From Komarekiella atlantica HA4396-MV6 (lineage in GTDB: Bacteria > Cyanobacteriota > Cyanobacteriia > Cyanobacteriales > Nostocaceae), in contig JAHHHK010000008.1 in NCBI GenBank assembly GCA_019359395.1, positions 186,001 to 250,000 on the forward strand: a stretch of DNA of 64,000 nt, given 5' to 3'. This document shows positions 9,069 through 17,742 of this stretch, piece by piece. The notes beneath the pieces were generated by a model, which was not told the origin of the DNA, did no database searches, and worked only from the letters and a program-made list of their open reading frames with translations. The position numbers and the translations under genes are program-made. Within the stretch, counting starts at the first letter, position 1. Each line of letters begins with the position of its first letter.

Positions 9069-9488
9069 ATGATTCATAATACTGCAACTATCAATCTTAA
9101 GTCAGTGAACACTACCCACGACAAAGAAGGTTCCTTGATTGCCTTTGGGATCGCCGAATTCTACTACCGTTCCAAGGAAGGAGTAGTTGCTGACGAGATG
9201 CCATTCCGTTCCAAAGGCGCACCCGCCGTCGTTATTAACGAACAAGGGGAAGGCGTACACGGCACAGCAGAAGGATATCTTGATTTGCTAGTTGATAACA
9301 GGGGTGATTACAAAGAAAAGATTGCCACATTCGTAATCAGAAACTTTATGTCAGCACAACCCATCAACGAACTCACCCAGGTTAGTAAAACCCCTCACTC
9401 GCCAGAAACTCCCGATTTTGCCAAAGAACTACTCGAAGATAACGTTACTTCGACAGATGAAGATTTGGACCAAGAACCTCCGTTCTAG
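9069..9488 (+). CDS. SSB-like protein with acidic C-terminal tip
   Basis: 139 aa. Residues 1-100 look like a diverged OB fold (TATINLKSVNTTHDKEGS, GTAEGYLDLLVDN, IATFVIRNFMSAQP). The tail is strongly acidic and ends DEDLDQEPPF, like the partner-binding tip of bacterial SSB (acidic run ending in PF). The preceding SSB lacks this tip, so the two may form mixed complexes or divide DNA binding and partner recruitment; that is inference. The 73-bp spacing suggests co-transcription. Confidence 0.6.
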   Translation: MIHNTATINLKSVNTTHDKEGSLIAFGIAEFYYRSKEGVVADEMPFRSKGAPAVVINEQGEGVHGTAEGYLDLLVDNRGDYKEKIATFVIRNFMSAQPINELTQVSKTPHSPETPDFAKELLEDNVTSTDEDLDQEPPF

Positions 9489-9508
9489 ATCCACTTAACT
9501 GAATAAAT

Positions 9509-9556
9509 AATGCTAGTACATACAGACTTACTTGTTGGTACTGGCATTATTTTTTT
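9509..9556 (+). terminator. Rho-independent terminator of the ssb genes
   Basis: AATGCTAGTAC and GTACTGGCATT pair at 10 of 11 positions, followed directly by ATTTTTTT. This is the best terminator in the replication module. Confidence 0.75.
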
Positions 9557-9721
9557 ACAGAAATCCGGAATAAAAATCTACTGTTTGGTAGAATCGCTGA
9601 CATCAACTTATCTTATATAGTACATAAATACTAAAATACTTACACAAGAGCTAGATTTCAAACTTTTTTGACATAATTACCCCACGGGTTGGGAATTACC
9701 GTTGCCAACTTCATCTGACGG

Positions 9722-10012
9722 TTACAATTCAAAATCAAGACTGAATGTTTCGTCATCAGGATCTTCTGGTTTTGGGTCTGGAGATGGCTGGGGATTCGGC
9801 TGAATAAGTTGGTTTGACTCAGTATTAATCGGCGTAAAAGCTACTTTTTGTGTGGCTAATCCAGCCTTTATGAAAACAAAATAGCAATCAATGATAAAGT
9901 AAAGCGTTTCCAAGTAACTTTTATCTAGTTTTTGGGATTCTGCAAATATCCGCTCACGGTAGCTATCTTTGATCCGAACTTTTTCTGGGGTTAAGTCAAA
10001 TTTGTCTGTCAT
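9722..10012 (-). CDS. Small partner protein of a ParM-like actin (ParR-like)
   Basis: 96 aa. The N-terminal half is basic and helical (KVRIKDSYRERIFAESQKLDKSYLETLYFIIDCYFVF). The C-terminal half is Pro/Asp-rich (PNPQPSPDPKPEDPDDETFSLDFEL), presumably disordered. Its position 10 bp downstream of a ParM-like gene matches parMR operons, in which a small ribbon-helix-helix ParR binds the centromere and the filament end. The tail ending in a hydrophobic-acidic peptide could contact the filament. The family itself is not recognised; the role rests on context. Confidence 0.55.
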   Translation of the reverse strand: MTDKFDLTPEKVRIKDSYRERIFAESQKLDKSYLETLYFIIDCYFVFIKAGLATQKVAFTPINTESNQLIQPNPQPSPDPKPEDPDDETFSLDFEL

Positions 10013-10022
10013 TGTTATAACT

Positions 10023-10982
10023 TCACTTCCCAGATGTGTTTGGTGAATTCTTGCTCATAATGGTTTTTGCCATTTCTAGAAGCCCAAAGACATTAGCTTC
10101 CACTGGATTGTCCAGGATTTTGAAACCGTTCTTCTCTAATAGCTTCTTAAATCCAGGTAACAGGCAGCCTCCACCTATCGCCCAGATTTCATCCCCTTGG
10201 TGCTTGGCATCAAGTGTCAGATTCACCACTTTCTTCAAGTATTTTTCATACCAATCTTTCAAACAAGCACTGTATATATCTTTGATATCGATGTCACGGC
10301 TGTACTTGGTATGTCCCATTTCCAGACAAAATCGGATTTTGGAGGCATCCCCGATTTTTCCGCCATTTAGATGTTTCATTTTTTGGGAGATATCATCGAT
10401 GAGAACTTCTACACCGATGGGGTAGGCGGTGTGAACTTCTCGTTTACCCTGGTTGTAACGGGAATACAGAGTCGTACCATTGCCAAAGTCTAAAATTGTT
10501 AATTTTTTGGGTAGTTGATGCCCAAACAATGCACCCATACCCTCTAGTACAACTTTCAGCACTTCTACTTTCACGTCTGATTGTTTGCCAGCAAGTATCG
10601 GCTGATATTCTCCATTTAGTACTTTTTGTAGTTCTTCAGCCAGACCAACATCATGTAAACTGACGACTAATTTTAAGTGCCAAGCCTTACGGTGTGGAAG
10701 ATGTGCCAATGCGCCCAATAAAGTCAACAACGCATTATTGACTTTATTTTTATTATTGTCTGTGTTGCGGTCAAAATAATTTCCTGTACGGTAAGCAGAC
10801 TCTCCAACTGTGTAGGCACTACCGTTAAAAACTACCCTCCCTGGTACATCCTCCATGTCGGCTGTGGAAATATAGCTGGGGACACGAACAACTTCAAAGC
10901 CATCGACTAAAAGTTTTAGGCTTCCATAACCGTTATCAAAGCCAGCAGGAAAAATTTTTTGCAAGGCGTGAATGTTTGACAT
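10023..10982 (-). CDS. ParM/StbA-like actin ATPase for plasmid segregation
   Basis: 319 aa from the ATG at 10982; a TTG at 10991 is the only other start. Actin-fold signatures: phosphate-1 loop AGFDNGYGSLKLL near the N-terminus, phosphate-2 ILDFGNGTTLYSRY in the middle and the adenosine motif WAIGGGCLLPGF near residue 270. The length matches ParM (about 320). ParM filaments push sister plasmids apart. The small downstream gene is the likely adaptor, and the GGGGTA/TACCCC-rich region upstream is the likely centromere and operator. Confidence 0.8.
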   Translation of the reverse strand: MSNIHALQKIFPAGFDNGYGSLKLLVDGFEVVRVPSYISTADMEDVPGRVVFNGSAYTVGESAYRTGNYFDRNTDNNKNKVNNALLTLLGALAHLPHRKAWHLKLVVSLHDVGLAEELQKVLNGEYQPILAGKQSDVKVEVLKVVLEGMGALFGHQLPKKLTILDFGNGTTLYSRYNQGKREVHTAYPIGVEVLIDDISQKMKHLNGGKIGDASKIRFCLEMGHTKYSRDIDIKDIYSACLKDWYEKYLKKVVNLTLDAKHQGDEIWAIGGGCLLPGFKKLLEKNGFKILDNPVEANVFGLLEMAKTIMSKNSPNTSGK

Positions 10983-11364
10983 AGGGGCCAAGTCAATACG
11001 TTTTGATTTTTGAAAGTTATCTGTTTAGATTATCTAGGGGAGCAGGAAAGCACGAGAGAGAAGAATAACTTGCTATGAGTCTTTCCCCAAAACTCTGCCC
11101 CTTCCTTCTCTAACCTCAAGAGCTTATCATAACCCCTTGGGGGCTAAGTGGGGTACATTTGCTTAAATGACATTTTGTACCCCACTTAGCCCCCAAAAAT
11201 ACCCCATAAAGGTGTCAAATTTTCATCGAAGTTCTAATCTATTTTTGGGGTACATATAGCCCCCATATAGCACCCATCAACAATTTTTGAAATCTTTTCT
11301 ATCAACGCAGTAGAAATTAACTTACAAAAAAATAGAGAAGTAAGGAATAAAAAACTTTAGTTGT
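10983..11364. promoter_or_regulatory. Non-coding parM leader with large inverted repeat and TACCCC motifs
   Basis: No gene is visible. Two 21-bp arms (11137-11157 and 11176-11196) are perfect inverted copies around an 18-bp loop; each arm contains GGGGGCTAAG and GGGGTACA. Further TACCCC/GGGGTA motifs occur at 11200-11205 and 11247-11252, and AGCCCCC recurs at about 11259. The cluster lies directly upstream of the ParM-like gene, where parMR systems carry their centromere and autoregulatory operator. Function as a centromere is inference. Confidence 0.5.
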
Positions 11365-11376
11365 GGATCTAAGCCC

Positions 11377-12862
11377 AATACGGTTCAGTTAAGGTTAAAA
11401 GTACTGTAAATTAAGGATTGTACTCAACGCTAAAAATCAACTGTAGTGCATCTCAAAGACTTCTCCTTGTTGTCTCCAATAATACAAAGCCAGGATTTGC
11501 TGAAAGCAATAGAGACAGCCATACCTGCAACTGCTATTGAACAAGCTATCGCAAAAAGCAAAGCTAACGAAGAAAGAAATCGTTCTTTACCAGCGCATTT
11601 GGTAATTTGTTTGGTAGTAGCAATGAGTCTGTGGTCGAGAGATTCGATGCGAGATGTACTTAAAAACTTAGTTGATGGTCTTTCTATAGCATGGGTAAAA
11701 GTTGGGAAATATTGGCGAGTACCTTGTAAATCAGCAATTACACAAGCTCGACAAAGATTGGGAGCCAGGGTGATGAGCCAATTATTTCATCAGCTAGTAA
11801 AACCAATAGCAACGGCTCAAACATTAGGAGCATTTTTGAATGGATTACGAATAGTGGTAATCGATGGTAGCTGTTTTGATGTGCCAGATAGTGAGGAAAA
11901 TGCCAGAGTATTTGGTCGTCCCAGCAGCCGTCCAGGGACACAAGCAGCATTTCCCAAGGTCAGATTAGTCATCTTGGTAGAGGCAGGAACGCACATTATA
12001 TTTGATGCCTTAATGTGTCCTTATCGTATGGGAGAACGGGTTCGAGCTTTAAAATTATTACGCTCTGTACAATCAGGAATGTTGTTGATGTGGGATAGAG
12101 GTTTACATTCATATCACATGGTAGAGAAAACGGTATCCAAGGGGTGTGATTATTTAGGAAGAATCCCCGCCAATGTGAAGTTCGTAGTAGAAAAACCGTT
12201 AGAAGACGGTTCCTATTTATCATGGATCAATCCTTCAGGAAAACTGCGCTCAAAAGGTTGTAGACCAATCATAGTGAGAGTTATTGAATACACCATTGAG
12301 CATCCGCAAAACCCAACTGAACAACTTACTTATCGCTTAATTACTAGCTTATTAGACATTGAAAAATTTCCCGCAGAACTGTTAGCCAAAGAATATCATC
12401 AACGATGGGAAGTCGAAAATACGCTTGATGAGTTAAAAATTCACTTATTAGGGCGTAAAACTCACGTTCGTTCTCAAAAACCACGAGAAGTAGTACAAGA
12501 AATTTATGGTTGGTTGTTAGGTCATTGGTCAGTACGAATGTTAATGTTTCAAGCTGCAACTACTGCTGGGGTTCCACCATTAGACTTGAGTTTTACAGGT
12601 ACATTACGAGTTATTCGTCGTGCTATTCCTAAGTTTCAAGACTTACAGCCAGAAGAATTTCCCTTTTTTTCGATTGGTTAATTGTCGAGATTTTAGATCC
12701 GTTGTTACCTGAGCGTGTTCACCGTATTAATCCCAGAGTTGTTAAAAAACCTGTATCAAAGTTTCGCTCTAAAAAGCCTCACCACAGAGGGACTGGACAA
12801 CGAATAGACGTTCCGAAATTCCATATTAATAATCAGTTTGTTAGCCTTAACTGAACCGTATT
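11377..12862 (+). mobile_element. Complete IS4-family insertion sequence
   Basis: The element is 1486 bp. The ends are perfect 18-bp inverted repeats, AATACGGTTCAGTTAAGG at 11377-11394 and its complement at 12845-12862. It is flanked by a 12-bp direct repeat, GGATCTAAGCCC, at 11365-11376 and 12863-12874. This target duplication is in the range known for IS4-type elements and shows recent insertion. The single transposase gene occupies nearly all of it. Confidence 0.92.
11446..12681 (+). CDS. IS4-family DDE transposase, C-terminus in the -1 frame
   Basis: 411 aa from a GTG start; no ATG is available upstream before a stop. DDE signatures: VVIDGSCFDVPDS (first Asp), MLLMWDRGLHS (second Asp) and the YREK-like YHQRWEVENTLDELK (Glu). 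The frame ends at 12681 soon after seven consecutive T (12664-12670). In the -1 frame the protein continues FDWLIVEILDPLLPERVHRI to a stop at 12852-12854 inside the right inverted repeat, restoring the C-terminus I would expect for this group. Either a T was lost or slippage on the T tract yields the full protein. Confidence 0.88.
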   Translation: MHLKDFSLLSPIIQSQDLLKAIETAIPATAIEQAIAKSKANEERNRSLPAHLVICLVVAMSLWSRDSMRDVLKNLVDGLSIAWVKVGKYWRVPCKSAITQARQRLGARVMSQLFHQLVKPIATAQTLGAFLNGLRIVVIDGSCFDVPDSEENARVFGRPSSRPGTQAAFPKVRLVILVEAGTHIIFDALMCPYRMGERVRALKLLRSVQSGMLLMWDRGLHSYHMVEKTVSKGCDYLGRIPANVKFVVEKPLEDGSYLSWINPSGKLRSKGCRPIIVRVIEYTIEHPQNPTEQLTYRLITSLLDIEKFPAELLAKEYHQRWEVENTLDELKIHLLGRKTHVRSQKPREVVQEIYGWLLGHWSVRMLMFQAATTAGVPPLDLSFTGTLRVIRRAIPKFQDLQPEEFPFFSIG

Positions 12863-13027
12863 GGATCTAAGCCCACTTAAAAAAATATTTATTTCGAGAC
12901 GCATAGCGCGAAATACAAAGCGTCCTTGCTTCAATCCCGCGTTTCAAAACGTTGGCCCTAAAATGGTTGGCTGTTTGATTTATACTCTACTGTCAATGTC
13001 TTTGTTATTAAATTAGCTTCCCGCAAG

Positions 13028-13389
13028 ATGTCTAGCCCTAGCTCTGATACAGCTGGAATTTATCTACGAGAAATTGGTCGCTTTCCGAGGCTATTGCCAG
13101 AGTAAAAGATTATCTACACAAGACTTGTAAGGTCAATGCAAAACTTGATAAGCAAAACAATTCTCAAGTGCAACGACTAGAGCGTTCTCCAACTAGGGCT
13201 GAACTAGCTGCCGAGGTAAATAAAACAGAAGCACAGTTAACCCAAATTCAAAAGCTTGGTCAACTGGCTAAACAAAAAATGATTACCGCCAACCTCTGAT
13301 TAGTGGTTGCGGTAGCTAAAAAATGTCGCTGGAGTAAGCTGGAATTTCTGGATCTGATTGAAGAGGGAGCAATAGGTTTGGTTTTATAA
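13028..13389 (+). pseudogene. Sigma-70-family (group 2-like) sigma factor remnant
   Basis: From the ATG at 13028 the text reads MSSPSSDTAGIYLREIGRFP, as in cyanobacterial group 2 sigma factors, and then hits a stop. After a frame change it continues RSPTRAELAAEVNKTEAQL and QKMITANL, a stop, then LVVAVAKK and KLEFLDLIEEGAIGL. The last segments are region 2 of sigma-70. At least one frameshift and two stops make it non-functional, and regions 3-4 are not detectable. The 13390-13741 stretch that follows holds no gene I can recognise. Confidence 0.75.
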
Positions 13390-13741
13390 AGAATCGCTGT
13401 TGTAGAAAACACATCTCCCGTACTCACTCTAATAGCAGTTTGCTCAGAGTTGGGGCATTGAACTTTAACTTGGATGATTGAAGACCGTCCATTATATTCT
13501 CCAACTACAGGCTCACCCGTAAACTCACAAAGTATTCCCTCTTGGCAGTGTCAGCACTCAAATATAATTCGGCTTACTGCTTTGTCACAGTCTAGAAATC
13601 TCACATTCTGAAACCGTTCGGCTGATAATTCTGGTTTGACTCTACAGGATTCAGGCGAAAGCCGTTTGGGTAGTTTAGATGGGCGCTCGATAGATTACAT
13701 GGACATCTCCGGTTCAGTGAACTAAGTCGGACGAGATAGTA

Positions 13742-14893
13742 TTAGTCCAACTTTTTCCGAATCTCTTTTGCCTTAGCTTCTAATACAGCCAATAAATCTC
13801 TCAGTTGCTCTTGCTGGATATCTTCGATCTTAGTTGCTGAGACATCTCGAATTAGAGAACTAATTTGGTGACTTGGTTTAGGTTTTGTTTCAGGAGCGTG
13901 TTCAGCAATAGTTTGGGCAACTAGAAAACGAGTTTGAGCGACTGTTAGCCTTTCTTGCAAAACTTGTGATGTAGTATATTGTCGGATTTTAAGAGCTTTA
14001 GTTTCTTCAACTTTTAAATTTTTAGAATTTAGTTTTTGGAGCGATCGGGCATGATTTGCACCAAGTCCCGATTCTCTAATCGCAATTTTTAAGTCTTCTG
14101 AAAGCCGTAAACAAGGAAAGACATTTGCATCTACTGATGCTGGATTTTGTTGAAAACGTAGTAACAACAGAAGAATACTTTGTTCTATTTCGTCTAAATT
14201 AAATGCTTTAATGCCTTCTGACTGCTCTTTTCTAGTTAAAATAACCAATTCAGTTAATTGGGGCAAAAGTTTTTTTGCGTTTAATCTAGCTATTGCTCTC
14301 CTAAGTCCTCTAACTACTTCTTCCTGTTCAAATTCCAAGGCTAACTTAGCCTGTTGAATCAAACCTTCGGCTAAATCTAGCTCGTTCAAGCCTTCTCGGT
14401 GAAGACTAGTTAATAAAGTGCGTGCATGTAATTCCTCTTCAGAAAGTTCTTTGAGAAGCATCACTGCATCAAGTGTTTCAATTTCTGGCTGTAACTCTTC
14501 TGCAACTGATCTCCATCTCCGTTCTCCATCAAAAATGAGATTTCCCGGTAGTAAAATAATCGGCTGTTGTTGCCCTTCCTCTCTAATGGAAACAGCCATA
14601 CTCCGAATACTATCCGAAGTAAATGTTTGCCTTGCTTGTTTCGGATTGGGTCTGACTTCACTATAGTGAATTTTAAAAATTCCAGATGCTTTCAAATGTT
14701 CTCGTAGGTCTTCAATAGTTTGATTGAGGAGTGTACGTTCTTCTTCAGCAAGCTTTCCCTGTGCTTCTTCATCTTTTAATCTTGTAATCTCTGCCTGTAA
14801 ATCTTCTACTCGTTCTTCAAGCTCAAATATCTGTTGTGAATCAGCAGCAGAAGCAAACATTCCAAGTACACTCGGGTTGTTTAATTTTGTCAT
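13742..14893 (-). CDS. parB: ParB-family centromere-binding protein
   Basis: 383 aa. Residues 20-70 form a coiled coil (LEERVEDLQAEITRLKDEE). The ParB/Spo0J N-terminal domain follows, with EVRPNPKQARQTF, the signature GERRWRSVAEE (about 122-132) and LLTSLHREGLNELDLAEGL. The C-terminal half is helical and Lys/Glu-rich and ends LRDLLAVLEAKAKEIRKKLD. The gene follows parA with a 3-bp gap, so they form one operon. The N-terminal coiled coil before the CTPase domain is unusual compared with chromosomal ParB. Confidence 0.82.
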   Translation of the reverse strand: MTKLNNPSVLGMFASAADSQQIFELEERVEDLQAEITRLKDEEAQGKLAEEERTLLNQTIEDLREHLKASGIFKIHYSEVRPNPKQARQTFTSDSIRSMAVSIREEGQQQPIILLPGNLIFDGERRWRSVAEELQPEIETLDAVMLLKELSEEELHARTLLTSLHREGLNELDLAEGLIQQAKLALEFEQEEVVRGLRRAIARLNAKKLLPQLTELVILTRKEQSEGIKAFNLDEIEQSILLLLLRFQQNPASVDANVFPCLRLSEDLKIAIRESGLGANHARSLQKLNSKNLKVEETKALKIRQYTTSQVLQERLTVAQTRFLVAQTIAEHAPETKPKPSHQISSLIRDVSATKIEDIQQEQLRDLLAVLEAKAKEIRKKLD

Positions 14894-14896
14894 CGA

Positions 14897-15700
14897 TTAA
14901 CCTCTTATTAGCTTAAGTTCGTTAACTAGTGCATCAACAATTGGCAGAAAATCTCCTCTTGCCTCTTTGCCTGGTCTGTAAATTCCCAGAGGTAGCCCTC
15001 TACCAGAAGCATTAAGAATATCAGCTGATTCTCGAATTGGGCTAAAATACTGAATTCCCAAATTCTTACAGACTAGGGGAAGTTCCTCAACAATACTTCT
15101 ATGCGCTCCCCAATCACTTTTCCAACGAGTAGGAACTATACCTAATATTTTCGGAGTCGGTTTCAATCTCAGCCGCTTGCAGTTGAAATAGTACCACTCA
15201 ATCATCGCCGCAGCACTTTGAGAAGCCTTGTATTCAGGTTGAATGGGAATTAACACGTGGCTAGAAGCTGCAAGAGCAGTCAGTGGTAAAGGCTCCAATG
15301 TTGCAGGACAATCGATAATTACAAAATCGTGAGATAAGGGGTAATCACTCAACCGATCTGCAAGAGTATAAGCTCCACGCAGATCCTTTGAAACTTCCCG
15401 AATTGTTTCGTGTAATTCTTTTCCGCCTTTACAAACTTGAATTTTGTCAATCTTACATTGCCAAGCTGTAACTAAAGGCCAGTTCCCATTAAAGTCTGGA
15501 TGGTAAACATTAGCCATTGTTCCCTGAGTTTTAAATTCTCCTAATCCGCAAAATAATGTCAATGATTCGTTAGGATCGATGTCTAATAGTGCCACTGAAT
15601 AGCCACGAACACCCAATTCATACGCAAGATTGTATGAAATAGTACTTTTCGCCACTCCTCCAGCGTTTGTCTCAATCGAAAGGGTCAAATTGGCAGGCAT
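14897..15700 (-). CDS. parA: ParA-family partition ATPase
   Basis: 267 aa from the ATG at 15700; an ATG at 15745 would add 15 residues but overlaps a palindromic operator. The deviant Walker A is NAGGVAKST (12-20): the signature lysine of KGGxxKS is replaced by Ala, as in some other plasmid ParA. Walker A' LLDIDPNESLT and Walker B HDFVIIDCPATLEPLPLTAL are present. ParA with ParB positions plasmids over the nucleoid. There is no N-terminal HTH, so repression, if any, would be by ParB. Confidence 0.85.
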   Translation of the reverse strand: MPANLTLSIETNAGGVAKSTISYNLAYELGVRGYSVALLDIDPNESLTLFCGLGEFKTQGTMANVYHPDFNGNWPLVTAWQCKIDKIQVCKGGKELHETIREVSKDLRGAYTLADRLSDYPLSHDFVIIDCPATLEPLPLTALAASSHVLIPIQPEYKASQSAAAMIEWYYFNCKRLRLKPTPKILGIVPTRWKSDWGAHRSIVEELPLVCKNLGIQYFSPIRESADILNASGRGLPLGIYRPGKEARGDFLPIVDALVNELKLIRG

Positions 15701-15744
15701 AATTTTTTCTCTTTCTTGATTACTATATTTCCGACTCCCAGTCA

Positions 15745-15797
15745 TGAGATAACGTTATATCAGTTTGTGCGAAGAATTTTGAGATAATGTTATATCA
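15745..15797. promoter_or_regulatory. Two palindromic operator-like repeats upstream of parA
   Basis: TGAGATAACGTTATATCA (15745-15762) and TGAGATAATGTTATATCA (15780-15797) differ at one base. Each is an imperfect palindrome centred on AACGTT/AATGTT, 35 bp apart. Their place just upstream of parA fits ParB autoregulation or parS-like sites. Confidence 0.6.
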
Positions 15798-15925
15798 TTT
15801 TTGTGATTTCTCTAACAAGGATTGCTATCAACACAGAGGTTGACTGCAAGTAATGATCGACCTAGCTACACAGATTACCTATTGTGGAATTGTACACAAA
15901 AAGAAATATACCCCGTCCAAGAGAT

Positions 15926-16133
15926 ATTCACTCAGCACTTGCTCAATCAAACAGTTCCATAGTAAAGCATTATTGCCTTTGTGCAAGCTGGTTATTGAGT
16001 ATAAAAACCAACGGCATAATTCTAATGTGATTCACTCAGCACTTGCTCAATCAAACAGTTCCATAGTAAAGCATTATTGCCTTTGTGCAAGCTGGTTATT
16101 GAGTATAAAAACCAACGGCATAATTCTAATGTG
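15926..16133. repeat. Perfect 104-bp tandem duplication
   Basis: Positions 15926-16029 and 16030-16133 are identical and head to tail. The unit is not a multiple of three and the open frame across it has no coding character. The rest of the 15798-16497 gap contains no gene I can recognise. A hairpin (16453-16481, AGTGTAGTT/AACTACACT) sits just beyond the 3' end of the next minus-strand gene and may terminate it. Confidence 0.85.
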
Positions 16134-16497
16134 ATTTCAACCTTTAAAGCTGTGTCAATTAGCAGCTATTAATGCGACTTTTTTGAGCTTATTGAGAAGA
16201 AAAATCTTCTATTGACATAATATAACCACCCTGCCATGAAGATTTTACGCTGAACAACAGTCTTTGTTCAAAGTGTACTCGATTGAAGCTGGATAACAAT
16301 ATTCTCTATCTACCTGATGTCATTATAGAAAGGGGCGCTGCCAACAAGGAAGTATTTTCAATCCCCCTAAAACTAGCTATTCTCACCTAACCACGAGTAA
16401 TCGGCTCATTCTTGCAGTGGTTATAGAAAAGTTACGTAAAAAGCATCCCAGAAGTGTAGTTGCAGTCCTTGTAACTACACTACTTTTTCTAAGCTAA

Positions 16498-17742
16498 TCA
16501 AACATTCTCGTTCACAGCAATAAAGGTACTAGGTCGCTCACAAGGCGTAAAATTATACTTACGTTTAACTTCTTCATCTTGATTATCTGTACTACCTTCA
16601 GCGGATTTAGTTAGCAGTACAACCTCAGAGCGGGTATAACCAGTCAACTCATCAAACTGAATAATCATATACTGGTAGAGCGCCCAGACATCCGCCATCC
16701 GATTGCCAATACCGGAAGATATCTCATCAGGTATAAAAATATTACCGTGCCAAGATACCTTAATCCCCTCTTTCTGGAAGTAAGTGTCTATTTCAGGACG
16801 AATGTAATCCGCAGTCCCTCCGCAAAACACCAGTTCTTCAATATCCTCATCCATTTTCGAGCGCAACCATCTGACGATCGCACGCCAATATTCATCTCTA
16901 GCAAGCAATAAAGCCTTGGACATGGACTCGCCATCAAGTTGAATTTCATCACCTTTGCGCTTGCGTGAGAGTTTCTGCATCACCTGGGAGTCACAACTAA
17001 CTCCAGCTTCTACCAATACCTTGATAATATTGGGATTATCAGGGCTTAGTCCCGATGTCTTGGAAGTAAAATTATTCACTAGCCAAGACATACCAAAACT
17101 GCTGGTTATTCCCGCGCTAATTGAACCACTCCGAAAGGTGAAAACACTTGCGTTGCGATAACCAAGCATCACGTACATCGAAGCAGGCATATTATTGCCA
17201 AGGGATCGCCTACGGTGAAAAAATATCCCACTACCCTCAGAAGCTGCATCATAACGAAGCATTTTTACCCGCATCTTACCTGCTGGTGTATCAAATCCTC
17301 GAAACGCATCCTTCAACCGAACTTGTAACTGTTCTTTGTCTTGCACTTCACCAGGCGGTAACAGGATGCTCAAGTAAGCTGCAACATCATTACCCAGGTT
17401 CAACTTCTCCTTAGCCAGCCAAAATGCACCACAAATTTTAGGGATTGCCAGTTCGTACTTTAGCTCCTTCAGCTGCGATATACCCCCAAACCGACGACGG
17501 GCAAGCTCTCCCAAGGCGCAGTACTCATCACCTATTCCTACCCAAATACGAGATTCAGGACTACCTTCTTGTTGAACGCTCTCAATCGAAGCTTTAGCAA
17601 TATCTGCTACTTCTGAGTCGAAAAGTAAAACAACAGGCTTTCCTTCTGGATACTCTTGAACGATCGCCTTGGTTTTACTTGCGCCCATGTCAATCGTAAT
17701 TACTACCTTTTTTACGTCTGTTTTCTCCTTTGTTTTGGGCAT
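16498..17742 (-). CDS. Second actin-like (ParM/ASKHA fold) segregation ATPase
   Basis: 414 aa. The phosphate-1 loop VVITIDMGASKTKAIVQEY lies near the N-terminus, VMLGYRNASVFTFRSGSIS is the likely phosphate-2 region, and ELVFCGGTADYIRPEI is the adenosine motif. It is longer than the first ParM-like protein and only distantly similar to it. Its acidic or disordered C-terminus extends beyond the fold. No small partner gene follows it; the candidate partner lies 5 kb away at 22613-23191 on the same strand, beyond a block of cargo. Assignment to plasmid segregation is by fold and context. Confidence 0.7.
   Translation of the reverse strand: MPKTKEKTDVKKVVITIDMGASKTKAIVQEYPEGKPVVLLFDSEVADIAKASIESVQQEGSPESRIWVGIGDEYCALGELARRRFGGISQLKELKYELAIPKICGAFWLAKEKLNLGNDVAAYLSILLPPGEVQDKEQLQVRLKDAFRGFDTPAGKMRVKMLRYDAASEGSGIFFHRRRSLGNNMPASMYVMLGYRNASVFTFRSGSISAGITSSFGMSWLVNNFTSKTSGLSPDNPNIIKVLVEAGVSCDSQVMQKLSRKRKGDEIQLDGESMSKALLLARDEYWRAIVRWLRSKMDEDIEELVFCGGTADYIRPEIDTYFQKEGIKVSWHGNIFIPDEISSGIGNRMADVWALYQYMIIQFDELTGYTRSEVVLLTKSAEGSTDNQDEEVKRKYNFTPCERPSTFIAVNENV

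Noticed and set aside
15853-16134. 93-codon frame across the tandem repeat
   Set aside because: It arises from reading the 104-bp duplication in two different frames; no ribosome-binding site or protein-like pattern.
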